A DNA stretch of 64,000 bases from Mycobacterium sp. GA-0227b. GTDB lineage: Bacteria; Actinomycetota; Actinomycetes; Mycobacteriales; Mycobacteriaceae. Location of the stretch: the NCBI RefSeq assembly GCF_001499855.1, contig NZ_LQIK01000003.1, positions 62,001 to 126,000 on the forward strand, in the 5' to 3' direction. The notes under the pieces are model-generated. The model did no database searches. It had not been told where the DNA came from and worked only from the letters and a program-made list of their open reading frames with translations. Both the position numbers and the translations under genes were made by a program. Each line of letters starts with the position of its first letter. Position 1 is the stretch's first letter. Positions 45,797-54,192 of this stretch are shown here, piece after piece.

Positions 45797-46303
45797 TCAA
45801 TATGATGCGGCGTCGGAGCCACGTCGGCGTAGCGGCAGGGCGTACCAGAACAGAGCGAGCGCGACCAGTGAAACCCCACCGGCGATCCAGGCCGGGGTCC
45901 GCCCGACGACGGTGTCGAAGATGATCGTCGCCACGCCGGCGAGGGCGATACCCAGCAGGAGCATGCCGATGAGCGCGTAGGTGTGCGCCGAGGACACCAG
46001 CACTCTCATGCGGCGACGGCGGAACAGCAGCCGGTGCATGCTGACGGGGGCGATCAGCAGGATCGTCGCCCCGATCGAGCAGCCCACGGTGACCAGATAC
46101 ACCGTCCGCATGACGAGGTCCAGCCCGTAGAAGCGGTCGGTGAACGGCAAGATCAACAGGAAGCCGGTGAGCAGCTGGACTCCGGTCTGCGCGACCCGCA
46201 GTTCCTGCAGAAGGCTCAGCCAATTGCGGTCCAACCGTTGAGTTTCCGTCTCGTAGCGGCCGTCGTCCCCGCGCTTGTGCGCTTCGGGGTGCTCGATGTC
46301 CAC
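45797..46303 (-). CDS. DUF6328-like membrane protein
   Basis: 168 residues from a GTG at 46303 (reads MDIEHPEAHKRGDDG); this is chosen because the family begins shortly before RLDRNWLSLLQELRVAQTGV, and the longer frame overlaps the thioesterase gene. Four membrane helices: LLTGFLLILPFTDRF, VYLVTVGCSIGATILLIAPV, AHTYALIGMLLLGIALAGVA and AWIAGGVSLVALALFWYALP. No biochemical function known. No good RBS, so the start is uncertain. Confidence 0.72.
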   Translation of the reverse strand: MDIEHPEAHKRGDDGRYETETQRLDRNWLSLLQELRVAQTGVQLLTGFLLILPFTDRFYGLDLVMRTVYLVTVGCSIGATILLIAPVSMHRLLFRRRRMRVLVSSAHTYALIGMLLLGIALAGVATIIFDTVVGRTPAWIAGGVSLVALALFWYALPLRRRGSDAASY

Positions 46304-46379
46304 AGCTGATTCTGGCAGCCTGTTCGGCGGCCGGCCCGCTGAATAGCGGTTTTCCGGTTTCGCGGTGAGCTTTGTCTGC

Positions 46380-46997
46380 TCATCCCACGTCGTCGCGAGC
46401 GCCTCTGCCAGGGTGAATGAAGATGCCCTCGGCCTCGACGGTGACGCCCTCGTCGTCGGCGATGTGCCCGACCGCGAAGGTCTTGACACCGTCGACGCGA
46501 TCGACATGAGCCTCGGCGCGCAGCGGCCGTCCCAGCCGGGTGCCGCGACGATAGCGCAGCGTCAAAGTGCCTGTGACAGCAGGCATTCCGGGTTTATGCG
46601 CGGTGGCGCCGAGAACATGGTCGAGCAGCATCGCGCACACCCCGCCGTGTACATGTCCGGCCGGACCCTCGAAAGCCGCGCCGAGCACAAAATCCGCCCA
46701 TACTGATCCATCGGCCTCATGGTGCACGATCAGCGGGGGAGCGACGGGGTTGCGCACTCCCATCACGACGTTGCCCCAGGCCATAGGCTGTCCGTCGTTG
46801 GTTTGCTCGAGGCCGAACGAGCCGGCTCGCAGCGCGGCGCTCTCGAGTTGGTTTGCGGCGCAGTCGATGTTGTCGATCGCGGTCTTGACCGTCGCCTCGT
46901 CGGCGTGCGTGCGGATGCTGACGTCGATGAGTCGACGTACCGACTGCGCGAGAGGTTCGTAGACCTCCCGCAGCTGCTCGAGGGGTGAAGTCGTCAC
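46380..46997 (-). CDS. Hotdog-fold PaaI-family thioesterase
   Basis: 205 residues, GTG start. Helical N-terminal ~75 residues, then a hotdog domain: AAFEGPAGHVHGGVCAMLLD holds the active-site loop with HGG and the catalytic Asp, then LTLRYRRGTRLGRPLRAEAH. It hydrolyses acyl-CoA thioesters. Divergent from the PadR regulator. Confidence 0.85.
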   Translation of the reverse strand: MTTSPLEQLREVYEPLAQSVRRLIDVSIRTHADEATVKTAIDNIDCAANQLESAALRAGSFGLEQTNDGQPMAWGNVVMGVRNPVAPPLIVHHEADGSVWADFVLGAAFEGPAGHVHGGVCAMLLDHVLGATAHKPGMPAVTGTLTLRYRRGTRLGRPLRAEAHVDRVDGVKTFAVGHIADDEGVTVEAEGIFIHPGRGARDDVG

Positions 46998-47079
46998 CGC
47001 CTCAGCGTCGGCGGATCGGCGGTGGGCCGCAACACCATGTCCCGGCCAGTGGTGAGACGACGACCTATCTGACCTGCCA

Positions 47080-47095
47080 TTGTTAGTCTGGACAA
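47080..47095. promoter_or_regulatory. TTGT-N8-ACAA site overlapping the PadR -10 box
   Basis: TTGT-TAGTCTGG-ACAA directly precedes the PadR ATG (47096). The inner TAGTCT (47084-47089) is a -10 box 6 bases from the ATG, so the transcript is leaderless and the palindrome spans the promoter core. PadR proteins typically bind ATGT-N8-ACAT; this site differs by one base in each half. Confidence 0.55.
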
Positions 47096-47761
47096 ATGAC
47101 CGACGACGCGTCTGGCGCGAAGCCGAACCTGGCGGCGACCAGTTTTGCGCTGCTGGGCATGCTGTCGTACGAGTACGAACTCTCGGGCTACGACATCCGT
47201 AAGTGGATCGAATGGAGCATGCGCTTCTACTACGGAAGCCCGGCGTACAGCCAGATCTACACCGAGCTCAAGAAGTTGGAGAAACTCGGCCTGGTGACAT
47301 CGCGCTCGGACGACACGGGCGCGCGCAATCGCCGGTTGTACAAGATCACCGAGGCGGGCCTCGATGCGGTCACGCGGTGGGCGAACGAAGCCCCGGTCGA
47401 TCCGCCCAATCTCAAGCATGGGCCGCTGCTGCGGGTGACGTTGGGACATCTGACGACACCCGACCGGCTCAAAGAGGTGCTGCAGGAACACGTGGCGTAT
47501 GCCGACGAGATGCATCGCAACGCCGCCAAGGACGCTCGGTGGGCGGGCGCGGATCCGGCCTGGGCATACGCCCGCGTGGCGCTGCAGTGGGCCGAGCGGT
47601 ACTACGCCAACGAGCGCGAGCTGGCGTTGAAGATGATCAAAGAGCTTGATGAGGCTCAGGCTTCGTTCCCCAAAGCGGGGGAGGGCGGCCGTACGAAAGT
47701 TCCGTGGCCGGCGCCCGAGTACTGGTACGAGATCGAGAAGAAGGCCGAAGCCGACGACTGA
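47096..47761 (+). CDS. PadR-family transcriptional regulator
   Basis: 221 residues. N-terminal winged helix (LAATSFALLGMLSYEYELSG, then YDIRKWIEWSMRFYYGSPAY and SQIYTELKKLEKLGLVTSR) and a C-terminal helical dimerisation domain (VTLGHLTTPDRLKEVLQEHV), the VirR/PadR type. It abuts the converging flavoprotein gene (stop at 47761, next stop at 47762) and is the only local regulator of the catabolic island, so it may sense a pathway CoA ester or phenolic. Confidence 0.88.
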   Translation: MTDDASGAKPNLAATSFALLGMLSYEYELSGYDIRKWIEWSMRFYYGSPAYSQIYTELKKLEKLGLVTSRSDDTGARNRRLYKITEAGLDAVTRWANEAPVDPPNLKHGPLLRVTLGHLTTPDRLKEVLQEHVAYADEMHRNAAKDARWAGADPAWAYARVALQWAERYYANERELALKMIKELDEAQASFPKAGEGGRTKVPWPAPEYWYEIEKKAEADD

Positions 47762-49468
47762 CTATCCGCCAGCCGCGTCGTGCGCCGCGATGTAGCCGTA
47801 CACCATGCCCTGCGCGATCGTCGCGCCGGCACCGGGATAGGTGGCCCCGAATGCGTTGGCGGCGGTGTTACCGATCGCGTACAGGCCGTCGATGGCGGTG
47901 CCGTCCTCGCGTAGCACCCGTGCCCGCTCGTCGGCGCGCAGGCCGCCACAGGTGCCCAGGTCGCTGAGCACCATCTTCACCGCGTAGAACGGGCCGCGCT
48001 CGAGCGCCCGCAGATTCGGATTCGGCGTGACGGTCAGATCTCCGTAGTAGCGGTCATAGGCGCTGCGGCCGCGTCCGAAGTCCGAATCCTGTCCGGCACG
48101 GGCCATCTCGTTGAACCGGTGCATAGTCGCGACGAACGGCGATTCCGGTACGCCGATCTTGCGGCCGAGGTCGGCGAGGTCATGGGCGCGGTGCGCGATG
48201 CCGGCGTCGTACCACGCCGCCGGAATGGCCATCCGTGGGTACAGATCGGCGGCGAAGACGTAACTGTTGCGGTACTTCTGGTCGAACACGATCCACATCG
48301 ATTCGACCGGATTGCCCGCGCGTTCACGTTCCAGCACCTGCTGGCCGAACGACATGTAATCGGTCGCTTCGTTGACGAACCGGTTACCCGTCTGGTCGAC
48401 GATCAGTGATCCAGGCAGTGAGCGTTCGGCCAGCATCACCTTGGGGGCACCGCCGGGGAGCGCGGCGACGGCCGGGAACCACCACGACTGGTCCATGAGA
48501 TCGATTGCGGCGCCGACCTCTTGGGCGACGCGGATCGCATCGCCGGTGTTGGTCTCCGCGCCGAGGCTTGCATGTTCGCCGAGCGATTCCGATTGGAACT
48601 TCCAGCGCATGTCCATGCTGTGGTCGAAGCCGCCGGCCGCGAGCACGACGCCGCGGCGGGCGACGGCGGTGATCGAGCGGCCTCGATGGTCGAGGACCGC
48701 GCCGGTCACGCGGCCGTCGTCATCGGTGGTGAGCCGCTGCAACGACGTCGCGGTCCAAACGGGGATGCCGGCCTTGAGCACACCGGCGAACAGTCCGGCG
48801 GCCAGCGCTTGACCACCTGCGGCGTACCGACGGCCCAACAGCAGGCCGCCGACGCCTTGGCCGAGCCGTTTCACCACCAAAGGCAAACCTTTTCGGGGAA
48901 CCCGCGACATCAGGTTGAGCCAGCGATAGTCGGCGCCCGTCGTCGGCATCGGGATCTTCGCCTCCATGACACCGGGACGCAGTCGCGAGCGGTACGCACC
49001 GAGCACGGCGGTGTCCAGCGGGCGGCACTCGCATGTCCGGCCCGCCGCGGAACCGCCGGGCGCCTCCGGGTGATAGTCCGAGTAGTCCCTCGCCCAGAAC
49101 AGCCTCATCGGCGTGGTCCGCCGCAGTAGCTCGACGGTCGCGTCGACGTGTGCGACAAACGCCGTGGATCGCTGTGCCGCTGCGGTGCCATCGACCACCG
49201 CGTCGAGATACGTTTGTGCCCGCTGCGTGGTGTCGCCGCCACCGCTCTCCGCGAGCACCCGGCTGGCGGGGAACCACAGCGCTCCGCCGGAGCGCGCCGT
49301 CGAACCGCCGACGTAATCGGATTTCTCGACGATCAAGACGCTCAGGCCCTGCTCGCGGGCCGCCAACGCGGCCGCCATCCCGGTGCCGGATCCCACGACC
49401 AGAAGGTCCACGGTGCAGTCCTCGAGGGGCACGCTCGAGGGAATGGCGGGGTGCGGCGCAGTGGTCAC
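47762..49468 (-). CDS. kstD: FAD-dependent 3-ketosteroid-1-dehydrogenase-like protein (KstD family)
   Basis: 568 residues, GTG start. FAD motif DLLVVGSGTGMAAALAAREQ, fumarate-reductase-like C terminus LYAIGNTAANAFGATYPGAG. The tyrosines expected for KstD are present: SDYHPEAPGG (Tyr119-like), NEATDYMS and TYPGAG (Tyr487/Gly491-like). It introduces the C1-C2 double bond into 3-ketosteroids. Divergent from the Rieske oxygenase, which suits a 9-alpha-hydroxylation plus dehydrogenation pair. The exact substrate could be non-steroidal. Confidence 0.85.
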   Translation of the reverse strand: MTTAPHPAIPSSVPLEDCTVDLLVVGSGTGMAAALAAREQGLSVLIVEKSDYVGGSTARSGGALWFPASRVLAESGGGDTTQRAQTYLDAVVDGTAAAQRSTAFVAHVDATVELLRRTTPMRLFWARDYSDYHPEAPGGSAAGRTCECRPLDTAVLGAYRSRLRPGVMEAKIPMPTTGADYRWLNLMSRVPRKGLPLVVKRLGQGVGGLLLGRRYAAGGQALAAGLFAGVLKAGIPVWTATSLQRLTTDDDGRVTGAVLDHRGRSITAVARRGVVLAAGGFDHSMDMRWKFQSESLGEHASLGAETNTGDAIRVAQEVGAAIDLMDQSWWFPAVAALPGGAPKVMLAERSLPGSLIVDQTGNRFVNEATDYMSFGQQVLERERAGNPVESMWIVFDQKYRNSYVFAADLYPRMAIPAAWYDAGIAHRAHDLADLGRKIGVPESPFVATMHRFNEMARAGQDSDFGRGRSAYDRYYGDLTVTPNPNLRALERGPFYAVKMVLSDLGTCGGLRADERARVLREDGTAIDGLYAIGNTAANAFGATYPGAGATIAQGMVYGYIAAHDAAGG

Positions 49469-49567
49469 GGCCTGACGCTAGGCCGTCTCGGCGTCCGTTG
49501 GCACCAGGCGTCCTGATGAGCGGAACGATCGGTGTTGCGCCGTTGCGTGCGGGAGTACAAAGGTCCA

Positions 49568-50698
49568 ATGACGTTAGAGTCCGATGTCGAGGTCCGACAG
49601 ATCGAAGCTGGGTCGGCGCCGACCCGGTTCGCCCGGGGTTGGCATTGCCTGGGGCTCATCCGTGATTTCGGTGACGGCCAACCGCATTCGGTGAGCGCGT
49701 TCGGTCAGAAGTTGGTGGTGTTTCGCAGCGGCGACGGGAAGATCAACGTTCTCGACGCCTACTGCCGGCACATGGGCGGCGACCTCAGCCAGGGCACGGT
49801 GAAGGGCGACGAGATCGCGTGTCCCTTCCATGACTGGCGGTGGGGCGGTGACGGCCGGTGCAAGCGGGTTCCCTACAGCAAGCGCACACCGCGCCTGGCG
49901 CGCACCGCGACGTGGACCACGCTCGAGCAGGACGGGATGTTGTTCGTGTGGAACGATCCCGAGGGCAATCCGCCGCCCGATGACGTGACCGTTCCGCGGA
50001 TCGAGGGCGCCACGAGCAATGAGTGGACCGACTGGCACTGGTACACGACCGTGGTCAACACGAACTGTCGCGAGATCATCGACAACGTCGTCGACATGGC
50101 CCATTTCTTCTACATCCACGGCTCGATGCCGACACACTTCAAGAACATCTTCGAAGGGCATCTCGCGACGCAGTACATGAACAGCGGTTCCCGTGGGGAC
50201 ATTCCTGATCCAGAGGGTCAGCCGCGACTGCTCGGCACGACCTCGGTGGCGTCCTACTACGGCCCTTCGTTCATGATCGACGACCTGACCTACCATTTCG
50301 AGAACGACGATCAGAACACGATTCTGATCAACTGCCATTACCCGATCGACGCCAATTCCTTTGTGCTGCAGTACGGCATCATCGTCAAGAAGTCGGCAAA
50401 CCTTCCCGAGGAAGCGGCGATGCAGGCTGCGATCGCGCTCGGCGACTGGGTCAAGGTCGGCTTCGAGCAGGACGTGCAGATCTGGAAGAACAAGGCCCGC
50501 ATCGACAATCCGCTGCTGTGCGAGGAGGACGGGCCGGTGTATCAGCTGCGCCGGTGGTACGAGCAGTTCTACGTGGACGTCGCCGACGTAGCACCGGACA
50601 TGGTCGACCGCTTCGAATACGAGATCGACGTCACGCGGCCCCGCGAAGCCTGGCAGCAGGAGGTTGAGGCGAACATCGCACAGGCGGCCAGCGGGTAA
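49568..50698 (+). CDS. kshA: Rieske oxygenase, 3-ketosteroid 9-alpha-hydroxylase KshA-like
   Basis: 376 residues from ATG 49568 (AAAGG upstream). Rieske [2Fe-2S] ligands in YCRHMGGDLSQ (C-x-H) and ACPFHDWRW (C-x2-H); mononuclear iron triad in IIDNVVDMAHFFYIH (Asp-x2-His-x4-His). Length and the ILINCHYPIDANSFVLQYGI stretch agree with mycobacterial KshA. Needs an FAD/[2Fe-2S] reductase (KshB), not encoded here. With KstD it opens ring B of steroid nuclei. Confidence 0.9.
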   Translation: MTLESDVEVRQIEAGSAPTRFARGWHCLGLIRDFGDGQPHSVSAFGQKLVVFRSGDGKINVLDAYCRHMGGDLSQGTVKGDEIACPFHDWRWGGDGRCKRVPYSKRTPRLARTATWTTLEQDGMLFVWNDPEGNPPPDDVTVPRIEGATSNEWTDWHWYTTVVNTNCREIIDNVVDMAHFFYIHGSMPTHFKNIFEGHLATQYMNSGSRGDIPDPEGQPRLLGTTSVASYYGPSFMIDDLTYHFENDDQNTILINCHYPIDANSFVLQYGIIVKKSANLPEEAAMQAAIALGDWVKVGFEQDVQIWKNKARIDNPLLCEEDGPVYQLRRWYEQFYVDVADVAPDMVDRFEYEIDVTRPREAWQQEVEANIAQAASG

Positions 50699-50705
50699 GG
50701 CTCTC

Positions 50706-50984
50706 ATGGCTGTTCGCGTCGACAACCGTCTGCAGGATTCACCGCTGGTTCCTGTCGATTGCGGCACTTGTGGTGCCCGCGTACTGGTTCGCAAGAGCAG
50801 CTGGGAGCAGACCAGCATCCAGTGGGACGCGGATGCGATGGCCAGCTGCCAAGAATTGCGCGAGGCCGAGGCGCTCAAGAATCACGGCCGGGGCCTGGTC
50901 CTCGTCTGCGCGGCGCTTCGCGAATCGATCGAGGATGCGGCGAGGCGCGGTTCAGTCCCGATCCTCGATGAGGTCGTCGACTAG
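50706..50984 (+). CDS. Small protein with CxxC motif downstream of KshA
   Basis: 92 residues, 7 bp after the kshA stop, same direction. VPVDCGTCGARVLVRKSSWE has one Cys-x2-Cys pair; two further Cys (ASCQEL, LVCAAL) are spaced at ~28 and ~50 residues. Could form a metal site by dimerisation, or a ferredoxin-like accessory, but the full [2Fe-2S] or [3Fe-4S] pattern is missing. Conserved Trp and basic residues around the pair. Function not known; co-transcription with kshA suggests an accessory role. Confidence 0.7.
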   Translation: MAVRVDNRLQDSPLVPVDCGTCGARVLVRKSSWEQTSIQWDADAMASCQELREAEALKNHGRGLVLVCAALRESIEDAARRGSVPILDEVVD

Positions 50985-51196
50985 CCTCCGCCGGCGACGT
51001 ACTGCGCAACCAGCGGCCGGACGTCCTCTGCGAAGGCAAGGACCTGCGCCCCGATGTCACGAACCGCTTCCGGGCTGAGCCGCCGATACGGCTGAGCCGA
51101 CACCGACATGACGATCGCGCCGGTCGAGTCGAGGAGGGGAGCCGAGATCGTCGCCAGCGGGCATTCCGCTGCGTCGTCGAGTTCGTCGGGCAGCAA
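50981..51196 (-). pseudogene. IclR-family regulator, C-terminal remnant
   Basis: Only ~70 residues of the ligand-binding end remain (AAECPLATISAPLLDSTGAI, VMSVSAQPYRRLSPEAVRDI). The DNA-binding half is missing; upstream in this frame the sequence reads into the dehydrogenase remnant on the other strand and meets a stop at 51215. Overlaps the 3' end of the CxxC gene by 4 bp. Confidence 0.65.
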
Positions 51197-51302
51197 GTAC
51201 CAGACGATCGTCAGTCACACATTCTCGTTCGAGGACATCGACGCGGCGTTAGAGGCCGCCTCCACCCCCGGGGCGACCGACAAGGTGGTGGTCACGTTCT
51301 AG
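51195..51302 (+). pseudogene. Zinc-type alcohol dehydrogenase, C-terminal remnant
   Basis: Reads YQTIVSHTFSFEDIDAALEA and then STPGATDKVVVTF before TAG, the normal end of a medium-chain dehydrogenase, but nothing of its catalytic or Rossmann domain precedes it. It begins where the IclR remnant ends, so a deletion probably joined the two genes tail to tail. Confidence 0.6.
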
Positions 51303-51324
51303 CCCTACGGTGTACGCCGCACCG

Positions 51325-51330
51325 TAATCT
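51325..51330 (+). promoter_or_regulatory. -10 box of a leaderless SDR transcript
   Basis: TAATCT ends 6 bases before GTG 51337. It supports that GTG over the one at 51334. Confidence 0.45.
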
Positions 51331-51336
51331 CGTGTG

Positions 51337-52149
51337 GTGACCGAAAACCTCGACGCGCCGGTCGCCGTCGTGACAGGTGCGAGCCGCGGCGCCGGCCGGG
51401 GCATCGCCCGGGCACTGCTGGCGTGCGGCTGGCGGGTGTACGCGACGGGACGGACGGTGACCGATGCCGGCGACGGTGCGATCGCGGTCCGGGTCGACCA
51501 TCGCGACGATGTCGCTGTTGCCGCGCTGTTCAGCCGGGTAGCCGACGAGTGCGGTGGCCTGGACCTGCTCGTCAACAACGCCGCGGCGGTCCACGACGCG
51601 CTTACTGATCCGAAGCCGTTCTGGGAGAAGGAGCTTGAACTCGGCGATATCCTCGACGTCGGATTACGTTCGGCCTACGCCGCGTCGTACTACGCCGCTC
51701 CGTTGATGGTGCGCCGGCCGCGCGGGTTGATCGCGTTCACGTCCTCGCCGGGTTCGGTCTGTTACATGCACGGGCCGGCCTATGGTGCGCAGAAGGCCGG
51801 CATCGACAAGATGGCCGCTGATATGGCGATCGACTTCCGGGATACGGCGGTGAATACGGTGTCGATCTGGATGGGCATCCTGCTCACCGAGAAGATGCGC
51901 GCGGCGTTCGACGGCAAGCCGGAAGCGTTGGCCACCATGGCCGAACACGCGGAAACCCCCGAGTTCACCGGCCGGGTGATCGACGCGCTGTACCGCGACC
52001 CGGAACTGGACCAACTGAGCGGCCACACCTTGATCGGTGCCGAACTGGCGCAGCGGTATGGCGTCACGGATGACGGTGGCCGGCAACCGCCATCGCACCG
52101 GGCGATGCTGGGCGCGCCGCGCGAGCCGAGCGACGTGGTGGTGCGCTGA
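51337..52149 (+). CDS. Short-chain dehydrogenase/reductase
   Basis: 270 residues from GTG 51337 (leaderless). Cofactor motif VVTGASRGAGRGIARALLAC; VNNAAAV; catalytic Ser region FTSSPGSVCYMHG and YGAQKAG, the Tyr-x3-Lys. An Arg after the second strand (VYATGRTVTD) suggests NADP(H). Unlike classical SDRs the C terminus is extended (~35 residues). Convergent with the SDR at 52153, 3 bp apart. Confidence 0.85.
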   Translation: MTENLDAPVAVVTGASRGAGRGIARALLACGWRVYATGRTVTDAGDGAIAVRVDHRDDVAVAALFSRVADECGGLDLLVNNAAAVHDALTDPKPFWEKELELGDILDVGLRSAYAASYYAAPLMVRRPRGLIAFTSSPGSVCYMHGPAYGAQKAGIDKMAADMAIDFRDTAVNTVSIWMGILLTEKMRAAFDGKPEALATMAEHAETPEFTGRVIDALYRDPELDQLSGHTLIGAELAQRYGVTDDGGRQPPSHRAMLGAPREPSDVVVR

Positions 52150-52152
52150 GCG

Positions 52153-52935
52153 CTAGGCGTGCGCGCCGCCGTCGACGCGGATCTCGGTGCCGGTGATGAA
52201 GGCGCCGTCGTCGGAGGCGACCATGGCGATGACCGACGCGACCGAACTCGGGTCGCCCAGGACCTCGCTCTCGCGGCCGTGCAACAGCGGCGTCTGCTTC
52301 GCCCACAGCGCCAGGTCATAACCTTCAGGCATCTTGTCCAGCGTCGAATTGGCCAGAGCCGTTGCGACTCCACCGGGTTGGATGTTGACCGCGCGTAGAC
52401 CCTGTTTGGAGTATTCGAGTGCCAGCGAGTGGGTGAACGCGAGGACGCCACCCTTGCTGGCGGCATACGCGGCCATATAGGGATGCGCGAACGAAGCGGC
52501 AGTCGAGGTGAAGTTCACCACCACGCCGCGGCCAGAGTCGAGCAACGCAGGCAAGGCGCGCCGCGTCATCAGGAAGGTGCCTGTGAGGTTGATTGCCAGC
52601 GTCGTGTTCCAGTCCTCGAGCGTGTGCTCGTGGGTGTGCGCACACCGTTGGATGGCTGCGGCGTTGACCAACACGTCGAGCCCGCCCATCTCGGCGACCG
52701 CCGCGTCGACGGCCGCCGCGACCGCAGCTTCGTCCGAGACGTCGAGCACCGTCGTCGTCAACCGCTTGCCCGTGCCCGCGTCGTCGGCCGCGGTGGCGGT
52801 CGCCGCCAGGCCGTCCGGTGAGACGTCGCAGGCGACGACCGTTCCGCCCTCGTCGAGCAGTCGGGCGACGGTGGCCGCACCGATGCCGGATCCGGCGCCG
52901 GTCACGATGATCCGCCGGTCGTTGAAGCGCTCCAC
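52153..52935 (-). CDS. Short-chain dehydrogenase/reductase
   Basis: 260 residues, GTG start. IIVTGAGSGIGAATVARLLD, Asp at the end of the second strand (VVACDVSPDG; NAD preference), VNAAAIQRC, catalytic NFTSTAASFAHPYMAAYAAS followed by Lys, and C-terminal ITGTEIRVDGGAHA. Resembles FabG-like alcohol dehydrogenases acting on ring hydroxyls. It follows the 52954 gene with an 18-bp gap and is likely co-transcribed. Confidence 0.88.
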   Translation of the reverse strand: MERFNDRRIIVTGAGSGIGAATVARLLDEGGTVVACDVSPDGLAATATAADDAGTGKRLTTTVLDVSDEAAVAAAVDAAVAEMGGLDVLVNAAAIQRCAHTHEHTLEDWNTTLAINLTGTFLMTRRALPALLDSGRGVVVNFTSTAASFAHPYMAAYAASKGGVLAFTHSLALEYSKQGLRAVNIQPGGVATALANSTLDKMPEGYDLALWAKQTPLLHGRESEVLGDPSSVASVIAMVASDDGAFITGTEIRVDGGAHA

Positions 52936-52953
52936 GCTGAAAGCCTTTCTGGG

Positions 52954-54030
52954 TCAGGCGAGTTGGAACGCGCTGATCGGCGCTTCCTTCGGGTACTCGG
53001 CCGGCCCGCCAAGGTCGTAGACCGCATTCAGCGCCCCGATGAACTCCGGGTCGTGCAGCGGCTCGCCGGGCACGTCGAGCTTGATCCCCTTCTTGCCGGC
53101 GTCGTCGACGAGCATGTCGATGGCCTTGTCGATCGTCAGGTCGTCGCTGCCGTCCATGTTCTTCTTCAACTCGTCGTAGTCGGCGAACACTTCGGCCGAC
53201 CAGTGCACCAGGAACCGCAGTTCGTCGGTGTGGTGGCGGGCGATCACGTCGTTGCCGTTCTTCAGCAGCCAGGCATCCTTGTCGGCCGGGTCGCCGGTGA
53301 ACACCGTGTCGAACGCCAGGCCCGCCGGGGTCTGCTGCTCGAGCGGGCCGTTGGCCTCGCCGCGGTGCACCATCATCTCGTTCTGCACGAGCACACCGCG
53401 GTTGTACACCGGCGGCAGGAGACGCCGCGGCGCCTTGAGCGGACCGTCCGGCCAGTAGGTGAAGCCGCTGCTCTCGTCGTGTGAGAACCAGGTGATGACC
53501 TGGGCCATCTTGATCAGGTAGTCGCGGAACAGACCGGACTTGCCCATGACGCTGGTGAGCCATGTCGGCGCGTTCTCGTGACGCACACCGCGGAAGCTGG
53601 GGGAGTCGAGGTGGCCCGGATCCCGGTTGGCGCACGGCCCATTGATGTTGAACAACATCATCTCCGGCTTGGCGTACTCGGCGTTCCAATAGCTCTTCGC
53701 CAACTCCACGAAGCGCTGGTTGTAGAAGCAGTCGTGCAGTTCGGGATACAGCACGGTGCCGTAGTTGGCCAGGTAGCCACGGAATGTCGGCGTCAGGAAC
53801 AGGTCCAGGGACGGTTCGAAGCCCTCCGGGAACATGCCGCTCATCGTGGCCATCAGCTCTTCCGCAGAGGCGAAGTGCTGGGCGATGATCAGCCGCCACG
53901 GCCCCTGCGTGCGAACCACGTCGAGCAGGCGCTCGCGCTGATCGTCGGTGTAGATATCGTCGATCTCACGCGGCGGCGACGCCGGCCGCAGAACGTCGGA
54001 AAGCTCCATGCGCTGCTGGTCGGTAAGCAT
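52954..54030 (-). CDS. Uncharacterised protein with His/Asp motifs, possible non-haem iron enzyme
   Basis: 358 residues from ATG 54030. No family recognised with certainty. NINGPCANRDPGHLDSPSFR contains His-x-Asp; VQNEMMVHRGEANGPLEQQ has a conserved-looking His; WSHDESSGF-type and ARHHTDELRFLVHWSAEVFA segments add more His/Asp. The order (His-x-Asp early, His late) would fit a cupin/2-oxoglutarate-type iron site. No signal peptide. Operon with the SDR downstream suggests a catabolic or tailoring step. Confidence 0.7.
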   Translation of the reverse strand: MLTDQQRMELSDVLRPASPPREIDDIYTDDQRERLLDVVRTQGPWRLIIAQHFASAEELMATMSGMFPEGFEPSLDLFLTPTFRGYLANYGTVLYPELHDCFYNQRFVELAKSYWNAEYAKPEMMLFNINGPCANRDPGHLDSPSFRGVRHENAPTWLTSVMGKSGLFRDYLIKMAQVITWFSHDESSGFTYWPDGPLKAPRRLLPPVYNRGVLVQNEMMVHRGEANGPLEQQTPAGLAFDTVFTGDPADKDAWLLKNGNDVIARHHTDELRFLVHWSAEVFADYDELKKNMDGSDDLTIDKAIDMLVDDAGKKGIKLDVPGEPLHDPEFIGALNAVYDLGGPAEYPKEAPISAFQLA

Positions 54031-54105
54031 GGCTCGATTGTGGTGCGGCCGCGCACCTTCGAAAGGCCACCTGTCCAGTGATCGGGACACGCTCATTTCT
54101 CCCGT

Positions 54106-54163
54106 CGAGCAGACGCGAATGCCCCCGACACGCCGAGGTCTGAGGGACATTTGCGTCTGCTCG
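54106..54163. terminator. Large hairpin / palindromic repeat downstream of the hydrolase operon
   Basis: Arms 54106-54125 and 54144-54163 pair over 20 positions with one C-A mismatch and one G-U; the outer part is CGAGCAGACGC/GCGTCTGCTCG. Loop of 18 nt. It lies just beyond the end of the SnoaL-SDR-hydrolase operon on the minus strand. No U-run. The same build as 11490-11550. Confidence 0.6.
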
Positions 54164-54192
54164 CGCGAAGGCTCGCGCGGACGGAGGCGCGC

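Noticed and set aside
44841..45980. Ala/Ser/Arg-rich plus-strand frame opposite the DoxX repeat region
   Set aside because: It only mirrors the 33-bp repeats; the minus strand has the DoxX domain, start and membrane segments.
49469..49567. KstR or KstR2 operator between kstD-like and kshA-like genes
   Set aside because: No AAC-N2-GTT-type or CAAG/CTTG palindrome of the right spacing is visible.
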